64,000 nt of DNA from positions 751,692 to 815,691 of the forward strand of contig JAXHMJ010000002.1 in the NCBI GenBank assembly GCA_034521575.1. Direction: 5' to 3'. The translations under genes were made by a program, and so were the position numbers. Of this stretch, positions 17,966 through 27,605 are shown piece after piece. How positions within the stretch are numbered: the first letter of the stretch is position 1; the number at the start of each line of letters is the position of its first letter. Below the pieces are notes generated by a model. That model was not told where the DNA came from and did no database searches. It saw only the letters and a program-made list of their open reading frames with translations. The DNA is from a candidate division KSB1 bacterium (GTDB lineage Bacteria > Zhuqueibacterota > Zhuqueibacteria > Residuimicrobiales > Krinioviventaceae).

Positions 17966-17994
17966 AATATACTAATAAGTGCTTAATTTGTCAA
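17966..17994 (-). promoter_or_regulatory. Consensus sigma70-type promoter of the cold-shock gene
   Basis: TTGACA (17994-17989), 17-base spacer, TATATT (17971-17966) on the minus strand, in the rpe-csp gap. The hexamers and spacing are identical to the rex promoter. Confidence 0.88.
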
Positions 17995-18001
17995 GCTTTA
18001 T

Positions 18002-18676
18002 TTAAACTTTTTGGTTGAGGCCGTTCAACGCTGCTTTTTTAATATCTTTCAAGGCCGCTGAGACATCCTTTGCATTGAAAATTGAGCTGCCGGAAACCAG
18101 TACCGTAGCGCCTGCGCGGGTTACCAGGGGTGCAGTTTGGGTATCAATTCCTCCATCCACTTCAATTTCATAAGTATAGCCGTATTTAATTTTAAGTTCG
18201 CGCAGCGCTTCCACCTTTTTCAGCATTTCGGGCAGGAATGTCTGACCTCCATATCCGGGCTCTACGGTCATGACAAGCACATTATCTACCTTATGCAGCA
18301 CATTATGGATCCAATCAACAGGTGTGGCCGGATTCATTGTAACTCCGGCTTTTAGTCCCAGTTCATGTATCCGCTGCAGGGTCTGCCACAGGTGCAAAGC
18401 CGCTTCCACATGCACGGTAAGTTGATTGATACCGGCCTTTTGAAACTCTTCAAGAAACCGGTCCGGTGTATGAACCATCAGATGAGCGTCCAGAAAACGT
18501 TTGGTGATTTTACGAACCCCCCGGGCAACGATAGGTCCGAACGTGATTTGCGGGACAAAATGTCCGTCCATCACATCGAAATGAATCCAGTCCGCACCGG
18601 CCTCTTCAACCGTTTTCACCTGTTCCTTTAATTGAGAGAAATCAGCGCTGAGTATGGACGGAGCTATTTTTACCAT
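18002..18676 (-). CDS. rpe: Ribulose-phosphate 3-epimerase
   Basis: 224 residues, a TIM barrel with the family motifs IAPSILSADFSQL, HFDVMDGHFVPQITFG, DAHLMVH, MTVEPGYGGQTF and EVDGGI. It interconverts ribulose-5-phosphate and xylulose-5-phosphate in the pentose phosphate pathway. The start overlaps the end of the PASTA-protein gene by 7 bases; it ends the fmt-rsmB-PASTA-rpe group. Confidence 0.96.
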   Translation of the reverse strand: MVKIAPSILSADFSQLKEQVKTVEEAGADWIHFDVMDGHFVPQITFGPIVARGVRKITKRFLDAHLMVHTPDRFLEEFQKAGINQLTVHVEAALHLWQTLQRIHELGLKAGVTMNPATPVDWIHNVLHKVDNVLVMTVEPGYGGQTFLPEMLKKVEALRELKIKYGYTYEIEVDGGIDTQTAPLVTRAGATVLVSGSSIFNAKDVSAALKDIKKAALNGLNQKV

Positions 18677-19425
18677 GCCTGTTCCTTTCCTGCTGTCGGA
18701 TTGTCGCTTACTGTGATATCGAGTGTATCGCCTCTGCTGACAATCTGTCCCGATGATATGGATTGATTGATAATGGTTTTATCCGGGAAAACTGTGGTTT
18801 CTCGGATATTGACATGACCGGCTACCAACCCCGCTTTTTTTATTTTAAGCAGACCTTCTTCCAGTTTATTCCCGGTCAGAGAAGGCACCATTATGGTCTC
18901 GGGCTCACTGCCCAAACTTAAGACCAGATCGACTTTGCTCTTGACCGGAATATCCGAGCCAGGTTCGATGCTTTGTTCAATAATCACATTTTCAGGGTAT
19001 AAATGATGAAATGTGTATTCAATCTGCCCGATCTCGAGCTGATTCTCCTGTAATGAAAAACGGGCGTCTCGAATGGGTATACCGATCAAATCCGGCATCT
19101 GAATGGTACGATATCCTTTGGAAATGACAAGATAAATTCGTCGCTTCTTCTTCACTTCCCGATCCGGTTCCGGATTCTGAAAGACAATAAATCCGGGCGG
19201 CACCCTGTCATCGAATTTTTCAATATCCTTAACCGGTTCCAGATTCTTATCCTGCAAGACTTTTTCAGCAGCGCGCTGACTGATGCCGGTTACATGGGGG
19301 ACGGAAATGGACTGCCAGTGCCGGGTGTAAAGGGGCAGAATCAGGTAAACTATAGCGATATAGGCAATCAGGATGACCAACGCGGCCAGACCGATATCAC
19401 GTAAAATATGTTTTGTTTTTTCCAT
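18670..19425 (-). CDS. Membrane-anchored protein with three PASTA domains
   Basis: About 251 residues from MEKTKHILRD. One membrane span near residues 12-36 is followed by three PASTA repeats with the pattern 'VP.(L/V).G.....A...L' (ISVPHVTGISQRAAEKVLQ; IQMPDLIGIPIRDARFSL; IMVPSLTGNKLEEGLLKI). No kinase domain precedes it, so it is not a full PASTA kinase. PASTA domains bind peptidoglycan or related ligands; a cell-wall sensing or scaffold role is inferred. It sits between rsmB and rpe, a neighbourhood where Gram-positives carry the kinase-phosphatase pair. Confidence 0.88.
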   Translation of the reverse strand: MEKTKHILRDIGLAALVILIAYIAIVYLILPLYTRHWQSISVPHVTGISQRAAEKVLQDKNLEPVKDIEKFDDRVPPGFIVFQNPEPDREVKKKRRIYLVISKGYRTIQMPDLIGIPIRDARFSLQENQLEIGQIEYTFHHLYPENVIIEQSIEPGSDIPVKSKVDLVLSLGSEPETIMVPSLTGNKLEEGLLKIKKAGLVAGHVNIRETTVFPDKTIINQSISSGQIVSRGDTLDITVSDNPTAGKEQAW

Positions 19426-19432
19426 GCCGTTA

Positions 19433-20780
19433 CTATTCCTTGCGAATGAATTTTGCTGCAAAACTGCCGTCTATAGCATGTTTGTGCGGCCATGTACGTA
19501 CAAACCCTGCCTGTGTGATACAATCATCCGGGATGTTTGTAGCTGGTTTCAGTGTAAACTCTGGATGATTTGTTAAAAATGCATGGACGATATCTTCATT
19601 TTCTTCGCGTAAGACCGTACAGGTTGAATAAACGAGCTGGCCTCCCGGCTTGACATGCGAGGCTGCGGCATTTATCAAGTCTTTTTGCAGCAAAGACAGG
19701 TCGTAAATATCCGTGGGTTTACGCTGCCAGCGTATATCGGCTTTGCGCTGAAGAACTCCGAGTCCGGAGCATGGTGCATCCAGCAAAACGGTATCGACGT
19801 TTAAAGCGGGAAATTGTTGTGCAGCCGCCGTCACAGGATAAACATGCTGTAAATTCAGCCGTTTCAGGGTGCTTTCAATCAATTTACTGCGACCTGGACT
19901 GATATCGCCGCTCACTATCTGACATTGTTCATCCCAACGTTCTGCCAGGGCGGCTGATTTACCGCCCGGTGCGCCGCAGACATCCAGAATCACATCACCC
20001 GGCACAACGTCAATGAGACGAACCGGCAACCCGGCGCTCATGTCCTGTATGCTGAGCATTCCGGCGTGCAAAAACTTGTTTAATACTTTGGGTTGATTAT
20101 CGATCACATGATAATAACCGCTCAACCCTGTTGATTTCAGCTGTATGCCCTTTTGATGCAAACGTTCGATTAAAGCTTTTTCTGATATTATACGCGGATT
20201 AACGCGCAGCGTAACACCTGCCGGCTGGTTATTGGCCTGACAAAGCTGCTGTGTTTCCTGATAACCAAGCTCTTTTATCCATTTTTTCACCAACCATTCG
20301 GGATGAGACTGTGTAATCGACAGATAGGCGACCGGATCCTTATCCGGATTGGGGTAACGCACAGCGTCCGGGTGGCGAATGAGATTTCGCAAAAGCCCGT
20401 TGACCACTCCGGTCCATCGCATATATTTTTTCTGCTTGACCAGATTCACGGATTCGTTCACAGCAGCGAACGGCGGCGTATGCGTAAATAAAACCTGATA
20501 GATACCAAGCCACAAAATCCAGCGGACGGTCAGCGGCATATCCGCCGATTTTCCCTTGAAACGCTGCTTTACAATCCAGTCCAGCCGATTTTTCCAGCGG
20601 ATGGTGCCGCGTACGATTTCGTTCAGAAACGCATTGTCTTGTCCGGAGAGCGGGTTTTGTTTCATAATCGAATCCAGTACCGGATCTCGTATACGCCTGG
20701 TCCTGCTCAATCCGTTTGACCGCTTCCAAAGCCAGTCCGCGCGCTGTATAAGAGGTCCCGGCTTTAATTTTCAAAGACAT
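19433..20780 (-). CDS. rsmB: RsmB, 16S rRNA (cytosine-967-C5)-methyltransferase (one frameshift)
   Basis: N-terminal NusB-like RNA-binding domain followed by the SAM methyltransferase core: DVCGAPGGKSAALAE, DAPCSGLGVLQRKADIRW with the catalytic PCS cysteine, and YSTCTVLREEN with the second cysteine. The start MSLKIKAGTSYTARGLALEAV (ATG at 20780) is in a different frame from the rest; the frames join near 20690 (QAYT to DPVLDSIMKQ), consistent with one extra base. The start overlaps the fmt stop by 17 bases. Confidence 0.9.
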
Positions 20781-21695
20781 CACCCGTTTGAATGCAATAA
20801 CCGCGTACATACTCTTCGACTGACATGGCCCGCTTGCCCTGGGGTTTCACCCGCAGCAGCGCAATCTGTCCATTTCCGGTCTGAACAGTCACCTGCTGTT
20901 TTTCAACCCGTATCACTGTACCGGGAGCAGCATTGGACGATGCGAATTCCACAGGACGGCTGCGAAGAATTTGAAGGCGCTTGCCGTGGAGCACGGAAAA
21001 AGCGCCCGGATAAGGCGAAAGCCCGCGTATAAGGTTATGTACCGATTGAGCGGATTGAGACCAGTCGATTCTGCACAATTCCTTATTCAATTTAGGCGCA
21101 GCGGTCGCGTCTCCCTCCTGCTTTACCGGTTGAAAATCACCGGATTCGACAGCATTCACGGTTTTCCAGCACCAGGTCCGCGCCTCTGTGCATGAGCAGA
21201 TCGTGCCAGTTCACCGGCCGTCATATCATTATGCAGAGACACCTGTCTTTGAAACAGCATCTCACCCGTATCAATCTGCTGGTCGATGAAAAATGTAGTC
21301 ACCCCGCTTTTCGATTCACCCCGGATCAGCGCCCAGTTAATGGGAGCGGCCCCGCGGTATTTGGGCAGCAACGAGGCATGCAGATTAAACGTCCCTTTCG
21401 GGGGAATACTGAACACCTCAATCGGTAGTATACGAAAGGCTACCACAACAAAGCAATCCGCATTGTAGCGTTTGAGTTGTTTGATAAACTGTGGATCTTT
21501 AATAGATTGCGGCTGCAATACCGGTATAGCGTGGCGTTCGGCTGCCTGTTTTACAGGTGAAGCCTTGAGTTTGCGTCCGCGGCCGGCCGGTTTGTCTGTG
21601 GCCGTTACGACAGCCGCCACCGTGTGACGGCTGTTTTGAAGTATGTTCAAGCTAACTACCGCAAAATCAGGGGTGCCCATGAAAATCAGTTTCAT
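20764..21695 (-). CDS. fmt: Methionyl-tRNA formyltransferase (two homopolymer frameshifts)
   Basis: Formylates initiator Met-tRNA. N-terminal IFMGTPDFAVVSL, the catalytic region FNLHASLLPKYRGAAPINWA and the C-terminal domain LCRIDWSQSAQSVHNLIRGLSPYPGAF are all present. Two single-base insertions break the frame: CC at 21206-21207 (one C expected, giving GELHDLLMHRGADLVLE) and TTTT at 21162-21165 (three expected, giving ETVNAVESGDF). After both corrections the whole protein matches the family, so these are probably sequencing errors. The start overlaps yajC by ATGA. Confidence 0.93.
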
Positions 21696-22048
21696 TTTTT
21701 GCCTTGAGCGGCTTTGTTGCGTTCTTCAGCCGTGATATTTTGGGCAATTGAGCTTTTTAAAAGATCAACTTTGCAGCCATCGTCCACTTTGAGAATAATA
21801 ATCGATTCATTTTCTTTGAACCCGTTTACAGTGCCATAAATACCGCCTGCAGTCAGTATTTTATCGCCTTTTTTAACAGCCTGCAGCATCTGCTGGTGTT
21901 TTTTCTGTTTTTTGGCCTGCGGACGGAATATCAACAACCACATGATCAGAAAAATGATGATCAGCGGCAGAAACATACCGAGTGCACTGCCGCCCTCACC
22001 CGACTGTGTGGATCCAGCTGCAGCGATAATATTCAATATTGCGTACAT
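21692..22048 (-). CDS. yajC: Preprotein translocase subunit YajC
   Basis: 118 residues with a single membrane span (about 23-44) containing LIIIFLIMWLLIFRPQAKKQ, followed by the conserved basic-polar domain HQQMLQAVKKGDKILTAGGIYGTV. YajC associates with SecDF at the inner membrane. A GGAGG site precedes the ATG by six bases. Neighbour tgt is the usual one (tgt-yajC). Confidence 0.95.
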   Translation of the reverse strand: MYAILNIIAAAGSTQSGEGGSALGMFLPLIIIFLIMWLLIFRPQAKKQKKHQQMLQAVKKGDKILTAGGIYGTVNGFKENESIIILKVDDGCKVDLLKSSIAQNITAEERNKAAQGKK

Positions 22049-22062
22049 GTTAACCTCCAGGT

Positions 22063-23196
22063 TTATTGAATTTTTTGATCTTGTTTATGATAAAATGATT
22101 TTTTAAACTCTGCAAAATTATTTTTCAGGACAGACTTGCGAGCTTGCTTTACCAAATTAATATAATAGGTTATATTGTGCAAACTTAGCAGTTTTAGTAC
22201 CAGTAATTCTTTAGCCATAATAAGATGCCGGAGATAGGCACGCGAAAATGTCCGGCCGGTATAGCGAGCTGCATTTCCGGGTCCAAAACAGTCTGATCGG
22301 TTTTGAATTTTTCATTTCTGATATTCAAAGGTCCTGCTGATGTGAACGCCTGTCCATTGCGTCCGTTGCGGGTCGGTATAATACAGTCAAACATATCCAC
22401 ACCGCGTTCTATTCCTTCCAGTACATCTTCCGGTTTACCCACTCCCATCAGATAACGCGGTTTGTTCCGGGGCAACAATCCGGTTACCAAATCGGTCATA
22501 TCATACATATCATTTTTGGGTTCGCCCACTGACAATCCACCTATGGCGTATCCGGGAAAATCCAGGTCTACAAGCTGTTGAGCGCTTATTTTGCGCAGAT
22601 CAGGAAACGTACTGCCCTGTACAATGGCAAACAGGGTCTGTGCAAAATCATAACGCGACCGACTTGTATTATCAGGCATCGAGACTGCGTTTGGCCCATT
22701 GACGCGTCAACTCTATTGATTTTTCAGCATACTGATATTCAGCCGGATAGGCCACGCACTCGTCCAGAACCATCATGATATCCGAGCCGAGATCGCGCTG
22801 GATGTCAATCACCTTTTCCGGAGTAAATTTATGTTCGGAACCATCCAGATGTGAGCGGAACACAAAGCCATCCTCTGAGATTTTGTTGAATTTACTCAAA
22901 CTGAACACCTGATAGCCGCCGCTGTCGGTCAGGACCGGCTTGTTCCAGCTGCTGAACCGCTGGATACCGCCGCACTGATGGATGGTCTTTTGTCCCGGCC
23001 GCAAATACAAATGATACGTGTTTCCCAGAATAATCCGGGCTCCGGTTTCATTCAAATCCTGCGGCGACAAAGCTTTGACCGAGGCCTGCGTGCCGACCGG
23101 CATAAAAATGGGTGTTTCTATACTGCCGTGATCGGTCTGTATCAATCCCGCGCGGGCGCCGGTTTTTGCATCAATGTGTTTGATCTTAAAATTCAC
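22063..23196 (-). CDS. tgt: tRNA-guanine transglycosylase (several frameshifts)
   Basis: Inserts the queuine precursor at position 34 of tRNAs. Starts at GTG (23196). Motifs: [74 protein letters not shown] and [14 protein letters not shown]. Frame changes occur near 22680 and at 22264-22276 (TTT expected TT, plus one base a little further); beyond them a third frame gives [20 protein letters not shown] to the TAA at 22063, completing a 378-residue protein. The zinc site reads C-S-C-Y-T-G instead of the expected third Cys, which could be another error in this short stretch. Confidence 0.9.
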
Positions 23197-23267
23197 AAGT
23201 CCGAATTAAATATTTATTAATGTAACAAAGAATCCCTTAAAATTCAACATGTTCTTGCATTACGAGA

Positions 23268-24641
23268 TCAATCTCCGGCCTGTTTCAAGGCGTCATAAGC
23301 ATTTTCTACCGGCACAACCTTTATTTTTTCAAATGATTCCAATCCCTTGGTATTACCTTTGGGTATGATCGCGCGCCGAAATCCCATTTTTTCCGCTTCG
23401 TTGAGCCGAGATTGAATGTGCGCGATAGACCTCAGTTCCCCGCCCAGTCCCACTTCGCCCAGTAAAATGGACGAGTCGGAAATAGCACGATTGCGGATAC
23501 TGGAGGCAACCGCGGCAATCACTCCCAAATCCGCTGCGGTCTCGTCAATACGGATGCCGCCGACGACATTCAGAAACACATCCATGCTCCCCACTCGGTA
23601 CCCCAACCGCTTTTCCAGAACACCCAGCAGCATGACCAGGCGCTTGAAATCCATGCCTGTGGTGGTGCGCTGCGGATAGCCAAAGCGCGTCGGCGCGGCC
23701 AGCGCCTGAACTTCAACCAATATAGGACGCGTGCCTTCCATACAGCAGATCACAGACGAGCCGCTGGCCTGACTCTGGCGCTCTGATAAAAAAACAGCCG
23801 ACGGATTCGGTACATCGATCAGCCCTTTTTCCTGCATTTCAAACACTCCGATCTCTCGGGTGGAACCAAAACGATTTTTGGTGGTGCGCAGAATACGATA
23901 AAACTGATCACGGTCGCCTTCAAACATAAGCAAAGTATCCACCATATGTTCAAGCACCTTGGGACCAGCCAAATAACCTTCTTTGGTGACATGTCCGACC
24001 AGAAACACTGCGATTTTATTCTGTTTTGCCTGCTCAATGAGGCGCAGTGTGCATTCACGCACCTGACTGACGCTGCCGGGTGCGCTGTCCAGTGAAACCG
24101 TATACATGGTCTGAATGGAATCGATAACGACCACGGACGGCTGCGCGTTCTGCATGGCCTTGAGGATGGATTCAATCTCGGTTTCAGCCATAATCAGCAG
24201 GGCATCGGCTTTGAGTTTCAGTCGATCAGCGCGCATTTTGATCTGTTCCGCGGATTCCTCACCGGTGATATATAGAACTTTTTCTTTACCCGAACTCAGT
24301 GCACCGGATTCCTGCAGCAGAAGCGTAGACTTGCCGATTCCCGGATCACCGCCCACCAGAATCACAGAACCGGGGACGATACCGCCTCCCAGCACCCGAT
24401 TGAATTCCTGACTGTGAGTGGCACGCCGCGGCAGATGCTGATGGTCAATTTCAGCCAGCGGTTTCGGTTCACTACCCTCTTTGATACTCATCAACCGGTC
24501 GCGGGACTGGGTGGCCTGTACTTTTTCTTCCACCAGACTGTTCCAGGTGCCGCAAGCCGGACATTTGCCCTGCCAGCGAGGCGTTTCCGACCCGCATTCC
24601 TGACAAACAAAATGCGTTTTATCGCGTTTGGATCGTACCAT
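23268..24641 (-). CDS. radA: DNA repair protein RadA
   Basis: 457 residues. An N-terminal C4 zinc finger (C13, C16, C28, C31: CQECG, CPACG), a RecA-like ATPase with Walker A GDPGIGKST, Walker B VVIDSIQTM, the RadA-specific KNRFGS motif, and a C-terminal Lon-protease-like domain (ILLGEVGLGGELRSI). It promotes branch migration in recombination. It is 71 bp upstream of tgt on the same strand and is divergent from the GH5 fragment. Confidence 0.96.
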   Translation of the reverse strand: MVRSKRDKTHFVCQECGSETPRWQGKCPACGTWNSLVEEKVQATQSRDRLMSIKEGSEPKPLAEIDHQHLPRRATHSQEFNRVLGGGIVPGSVILVGGDPGIGKSTLLLQESGALSSGKEKVLYITGEESAEQIKMRADRLKLKADALLIMAETEIESILKAMQNAQPSVVVIDSIQTMYTVSLDSAPGSVSQVRECTLRLIEQAKQNKIAVFLVGHVTKEGYLAGPKVLEHMVDTLLMFEGDRDQFYRILRTTKNRFGSTREIGVFEMQEKGLIDVPNPSAVFLSERQSQASGSSVICCMEGTRPILVEVQALAAPTRFGYPQRTTTGMDFKRLVMLLGVLEKRLGYRVGSMDVFLNVVGGIRIDETAADLGVIAAVASSIRNRAISDSSILLGEVGLGGELRSIAHIQSRLNEAEKMGFRRAIIPKGNTKGLESFEKIKVVPVENAYDALKQAGD

Positions 24642-24757
24642 TTGTTTTCTTATTTTTTTGTTGTCATGTTGAATACCGATTTTATATTCAAGATTAACAT
24701 ATTAAATTATCGCTGAATATCCAAGCGTTTTAAATAATCTAATGTCAATTTATCAAT

Positions 24758-25585
24758 GTGCAAAATTCTTTTGATTATTTCAGTGAAATTGCAGACTGGG
24801 GCGCTAATATCGTCCGTTTCCCGGTACATCCCCGTGCCTGGCGAAACCGCAAACCTGGGAATTATCTGCAGCTGCTGGATAAAGGAATTGAACTGGCCCG
24901 AGCCTATGATCTGTATGTGATCATTGACTGGCACTCGATCGGCAATTTAAAAGAGGAAAAATTCCAGCATCGGATGTATGACACCACGGTTAAAGAAACC
25001 ATCGAGTTTTGGCAAACCATTGCACAGCGTTACAAGGATGAACCGGTGGTGGCCATGTATGAAATTTATAACGAACCGACGGTCAGCGGTGATCAATTCG
25101 GCGATATGACTTGGCCGGAATGGAAACAATTGCAGGAACGCATAATCGGCGCCATTCGCAAAATAGACAGCGAAACCATTGTGCTCTGTGCCGGATTCAA
25201 CTGGGCCTATGGTCTGACGCCAATCAAAGAGAATCCTATTGATGCTGTGAACATTGCCTATGTCAGTCACCCGTATCCGCAAAAACGTGAGAAACCCTGG
25301 GAAGAAAAATGGCAAGCGGACTGGGGATTTGCAGCGGATACGTATCCGGTGATTCTGACAGAAATCGGCTTTTGTCTCAAAGATGAACGCGGTGCGCATG
25401 TACCGGTAATCAGTGACGTATCCTACGGCAAGGCCATCACCGCTTACACTGAAAAAAAAGGTGTCTCCTGGGTAGTCTGGGTGTTTGATGCCGATTGGTC
25501 GCCCATGCTGATCCGGGACAAGGCATTTACGCCAACCACACAGGGTAAATTTTTCAAAACTGCTCTCCAGTCCCGGAATCCTTGA
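24758..25585 (+). CDS. Glycoside hydrolase family 5-like protein, N-terminus missing
   Basis: 275 residues from a GTG with no good ribosome-binding site; an in-frame TAA lies five codons upstream. The GH5 fold is recognisable: GANIVRFPVHPRAW, then the acid/base glutamate in YEIYNEPTV, HPYP, the nucleophile glutamate in VILTEIGFC and the WVVWVFDADW strand. The usual first beta-strand and any signal peptide are absent, so this is either a truncated remnant or has a frameshift upstream that I could not locate. If functional it would hydrolyse a beta-glucan or mannan; the substrate is unknown. Confidence 0.75.
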   Translation: MQNSFDYFSEIADWGANIVRFPVHPRAWRNRKPGNYLQLLDKGIELARAYDLYVIIDWHSIGNLKEEKFQHRMYDTTVKETIEFWQTIAQRYKDEPVVAMYEIYNEPTVSGDQFGDMTWPEWKQLQERIIGAIRKIDSETIVLCAGFNWAYGLTPIKENPIDAVNIAYVSHPYPQKREKPWEEKWQADWGFAADTYPVILTEIGFCLKDERGAHVPVISDVSYGKAITAYTEKKGVSWVVWVFDADWSPMLIRDKAFTPTTQGKFFKTALQSRNP

Positions 25586-25651
25586 GAGCGTTTTCAAAAC
25601 CATGACCGCTCTATGCACAGTTTTAGGAACCCTTTCACGCGTGCACTTTTT

Positions 25652-25682
25652 TTTTATCAGTGTCATCCGCGTTCTATAACCA
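25652..25682 (+). repeat. Partial intergenic ATCCGCG-type element
   Basis: The text TTTATCAGTGTCATCCGCG followed by TTCTATAACC lies in the otherwise featureless 200-base gap between the GH5 fragment and ygiQ. It resembles the right arm of the hairpin at 27488-27540 (both contain GTCA-ATCCG), and I read both as copies of a dispersed intergenic sequence. Confidence 0.3.
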
Positions 25683-25784
25683 TCTGGACCTGAACACCCA
25701 AATTCAACAAAAAAAGAAATTTCTATGCGTGGATCGGTGTTAAATCAGAAAACTTTTTTATGATATGAACCATTTAATAACATC

Positions 25785-27463
25785 ATGTTTATACCTGCAA
25801 CCCGAAAAGAACTTGAGCGCCTCGGCTGGACCGATCCGGATATCATCCTGATTACCGGTGACAGTTATATTGATTCCCCGTTTGTCGGCATTTCTATGAT
25901 CGGACATATATTGATGGACGCCGGCTATAAAGTCGCAATTATCCCGCAGCCGGACATCGAATCGGACAAAGATATTACCCGCTTTGGCGAGCCGCGACTG
26001 TTTTGGGGCATTACCTCGGGCTGCATTGATTCGATGGTCGCCAATTACACGGCCAACGGGCGCAAACGCAAATCCGATGATTATACGGCAGGCAATGTGA
26101 ACAACCGTCGGCCGGACCGGGCTGTGATTGTCTACAGCAATCTCATTCGGCGTTATTTCAAAAATACCGTTCCCCTGGTACTTGGCGGCATTGAGGCGAG
26201 TCTGCGGCGGATAGTCCATTACGACTATTGGTCGAATAAACTTCGGCGCTCCATTCTGTTCGACGCCAAAGCCGATTATCTGCTGTACGGCATGTCCGAC
26301 CGCACGGTCGTGCAGCTCACAGAACGGCTGCAGAACGGCGAATCTCCGGCAGATCTGCCAGGACTTTGCCATATCTCCTCCACTATCCCTGATACTGCGC
26401 TGGTGCTGCCGGCCTGGGATCAAGTCAAACGCGACAAAGCGGCATTTACCGACATGTTTATGACATTTTATCAGGAACAGGATCCGAAACATGCCCGTCC
26501 CCTGGCCCAGCTGCAGGACACCCGCTATCTGGTTCAGAATCCTCCGGCCCCTTACCTGAGGCAGACGGAACTCGATCGTCTTCACGCGCTGCCCTTTGAG
26601 CGCGATCTGCATCCGCATCACCGGCAGCAGGGCCCTGTCAAGGCTCTTGATACGATACAATTTTCCATCCCTACGCACCGCGGATGTTATGGTGAATGCC
26701 ATTTCTGTTCCATCGCTGTACATCAGGGAAGAACCGTGCGCTGGCGCAGTATGGACTCCGTGACGAATGAAGCGCGTACTCTGACACAGCACCCGAATTT
26801 CAAAGGCCGTATCACCGATCTGGGCGGACCCACTGCAAATATGTACGGATTCGAGTGCGCGAAAAAACTAAAATCCGGCGCCTGCCGCGACAAGCGCTGT
26901 CTTTATCCCGCTGTGTGTAATACACTGCAGATAGACCATCAGCCGCAGATTGATCTGCTGCGGCGCATGAAAAACATTCCCGATATCAAAAGCGTATACG
27001 TGAGCTCCGGAATTCGCTATGATATGGTGCTGGCTGATAAACAGCATGGGCGCGATTATCTGAACGAAATTGTCCGGGCTCATGTGTCCGGACAGCTAAA
27101 AATTGCGCCGGAACATTCAGAACCGAACGTGCTGGCGAAAATGGGCAAACCCCCGGTTGACGATCTGGTCCGGTTTGTAAATATGTTTTACGACCTGACC
27201 CGCAAAGCAGGCAAGGACCAGTATCTGACCTATTATCTCATTGCCGCGCATCCCGGCTGCCGTGAACAGGATATGCACAAGCTAAAACAGTTTGCCGCGC
27301 GCACCCTTAAAGTCAAGCCGAGGCAGATTCAGATTTTCACTCCGACGCCTTCCACCCTGTCCACCCTTATGTATTATACCGAACGCGACCCGTTCACCGG
27401 CAACTCCTGTTTTGTCGACAAAGACCGCGGCAGAGAAAGCAGAAACAAATCATCATCGGATGA
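25785..27463 (+). CDS. YgiQ-family radical SAM protein (frameshift near the C-terminus)
   Basis: About 560 residues. The N-terminal YgiQ domain has DIILITGDSYIDSPFVG and LVLGGIEASLRRIVHYDYW; the radical-SAM cluster is C-x3-C-x2-C in HRGCYGECHFCSIAVHQGR; the C-terminal part has IAPEHSEPNVLAKMGKP and QIFTPTPSTLSTLMYYTE. The reaction of this family is not established. The uncorrected frame runs 97 residues too far; inserting one C at 27424-27425 (CC to CCC) gives a basic tail RQRKQKQIIIG and a TGA at 27461, the expected family end, so I place the stop there. Confidence 0.9.
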
Positions 27464-27487
27464 TGGAACACGGTTGACGCGGTATAC

Positions 27488-27540
27488 GCGGATTTTCACG
27501 GATTGCAAAGCACAATCTGCGTCAATCCGTGGAAATCCGC
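27488..27540. repeat. 18-bp intergenic inverted repeat between convergent genes
   Basis: GCGGATTTTCACGGATTG (27488-27505) pairs over all 18 positions with CAATCCGTGGAAATCCGC (27523-27540), with a single T-G wobble and a 17-base loop. It lies between the ends of ygiQ (+) and a beta-barrel gene (-), so it could act as a bidirectional terminator or be a REP-like element. Arms are GC-richer than the surroundings. Confidence 0.7.
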
Positions 27541-27605
27541 ATTCCATGGACATCTCAACTTATCATCCAAACCGGAAAAGCAAGCACATTCCCGCAAACA
27601 CGCTA

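Noticed and set aside
18670..19425. PASTA protein as part of a Ser/Thr kinase
   Set aside because: No kinase catalytic domain precedes the repeats; only a membrane anchor does.
24947..25666. A 239-codon minus-strand open frame opposite the GH5 fragment
   Set aside because: Antisense to a recognisable GH5 catalytic core, including both catalytic glutamates; no motif of its own.
25758..26792. A 344-codon minus-strand open frame opposite ygiQ
   Set aside because: It runs antisense to a clearly conserved radical-SAM gene and has no recognisable domain; low stop frequency in that region explains it.
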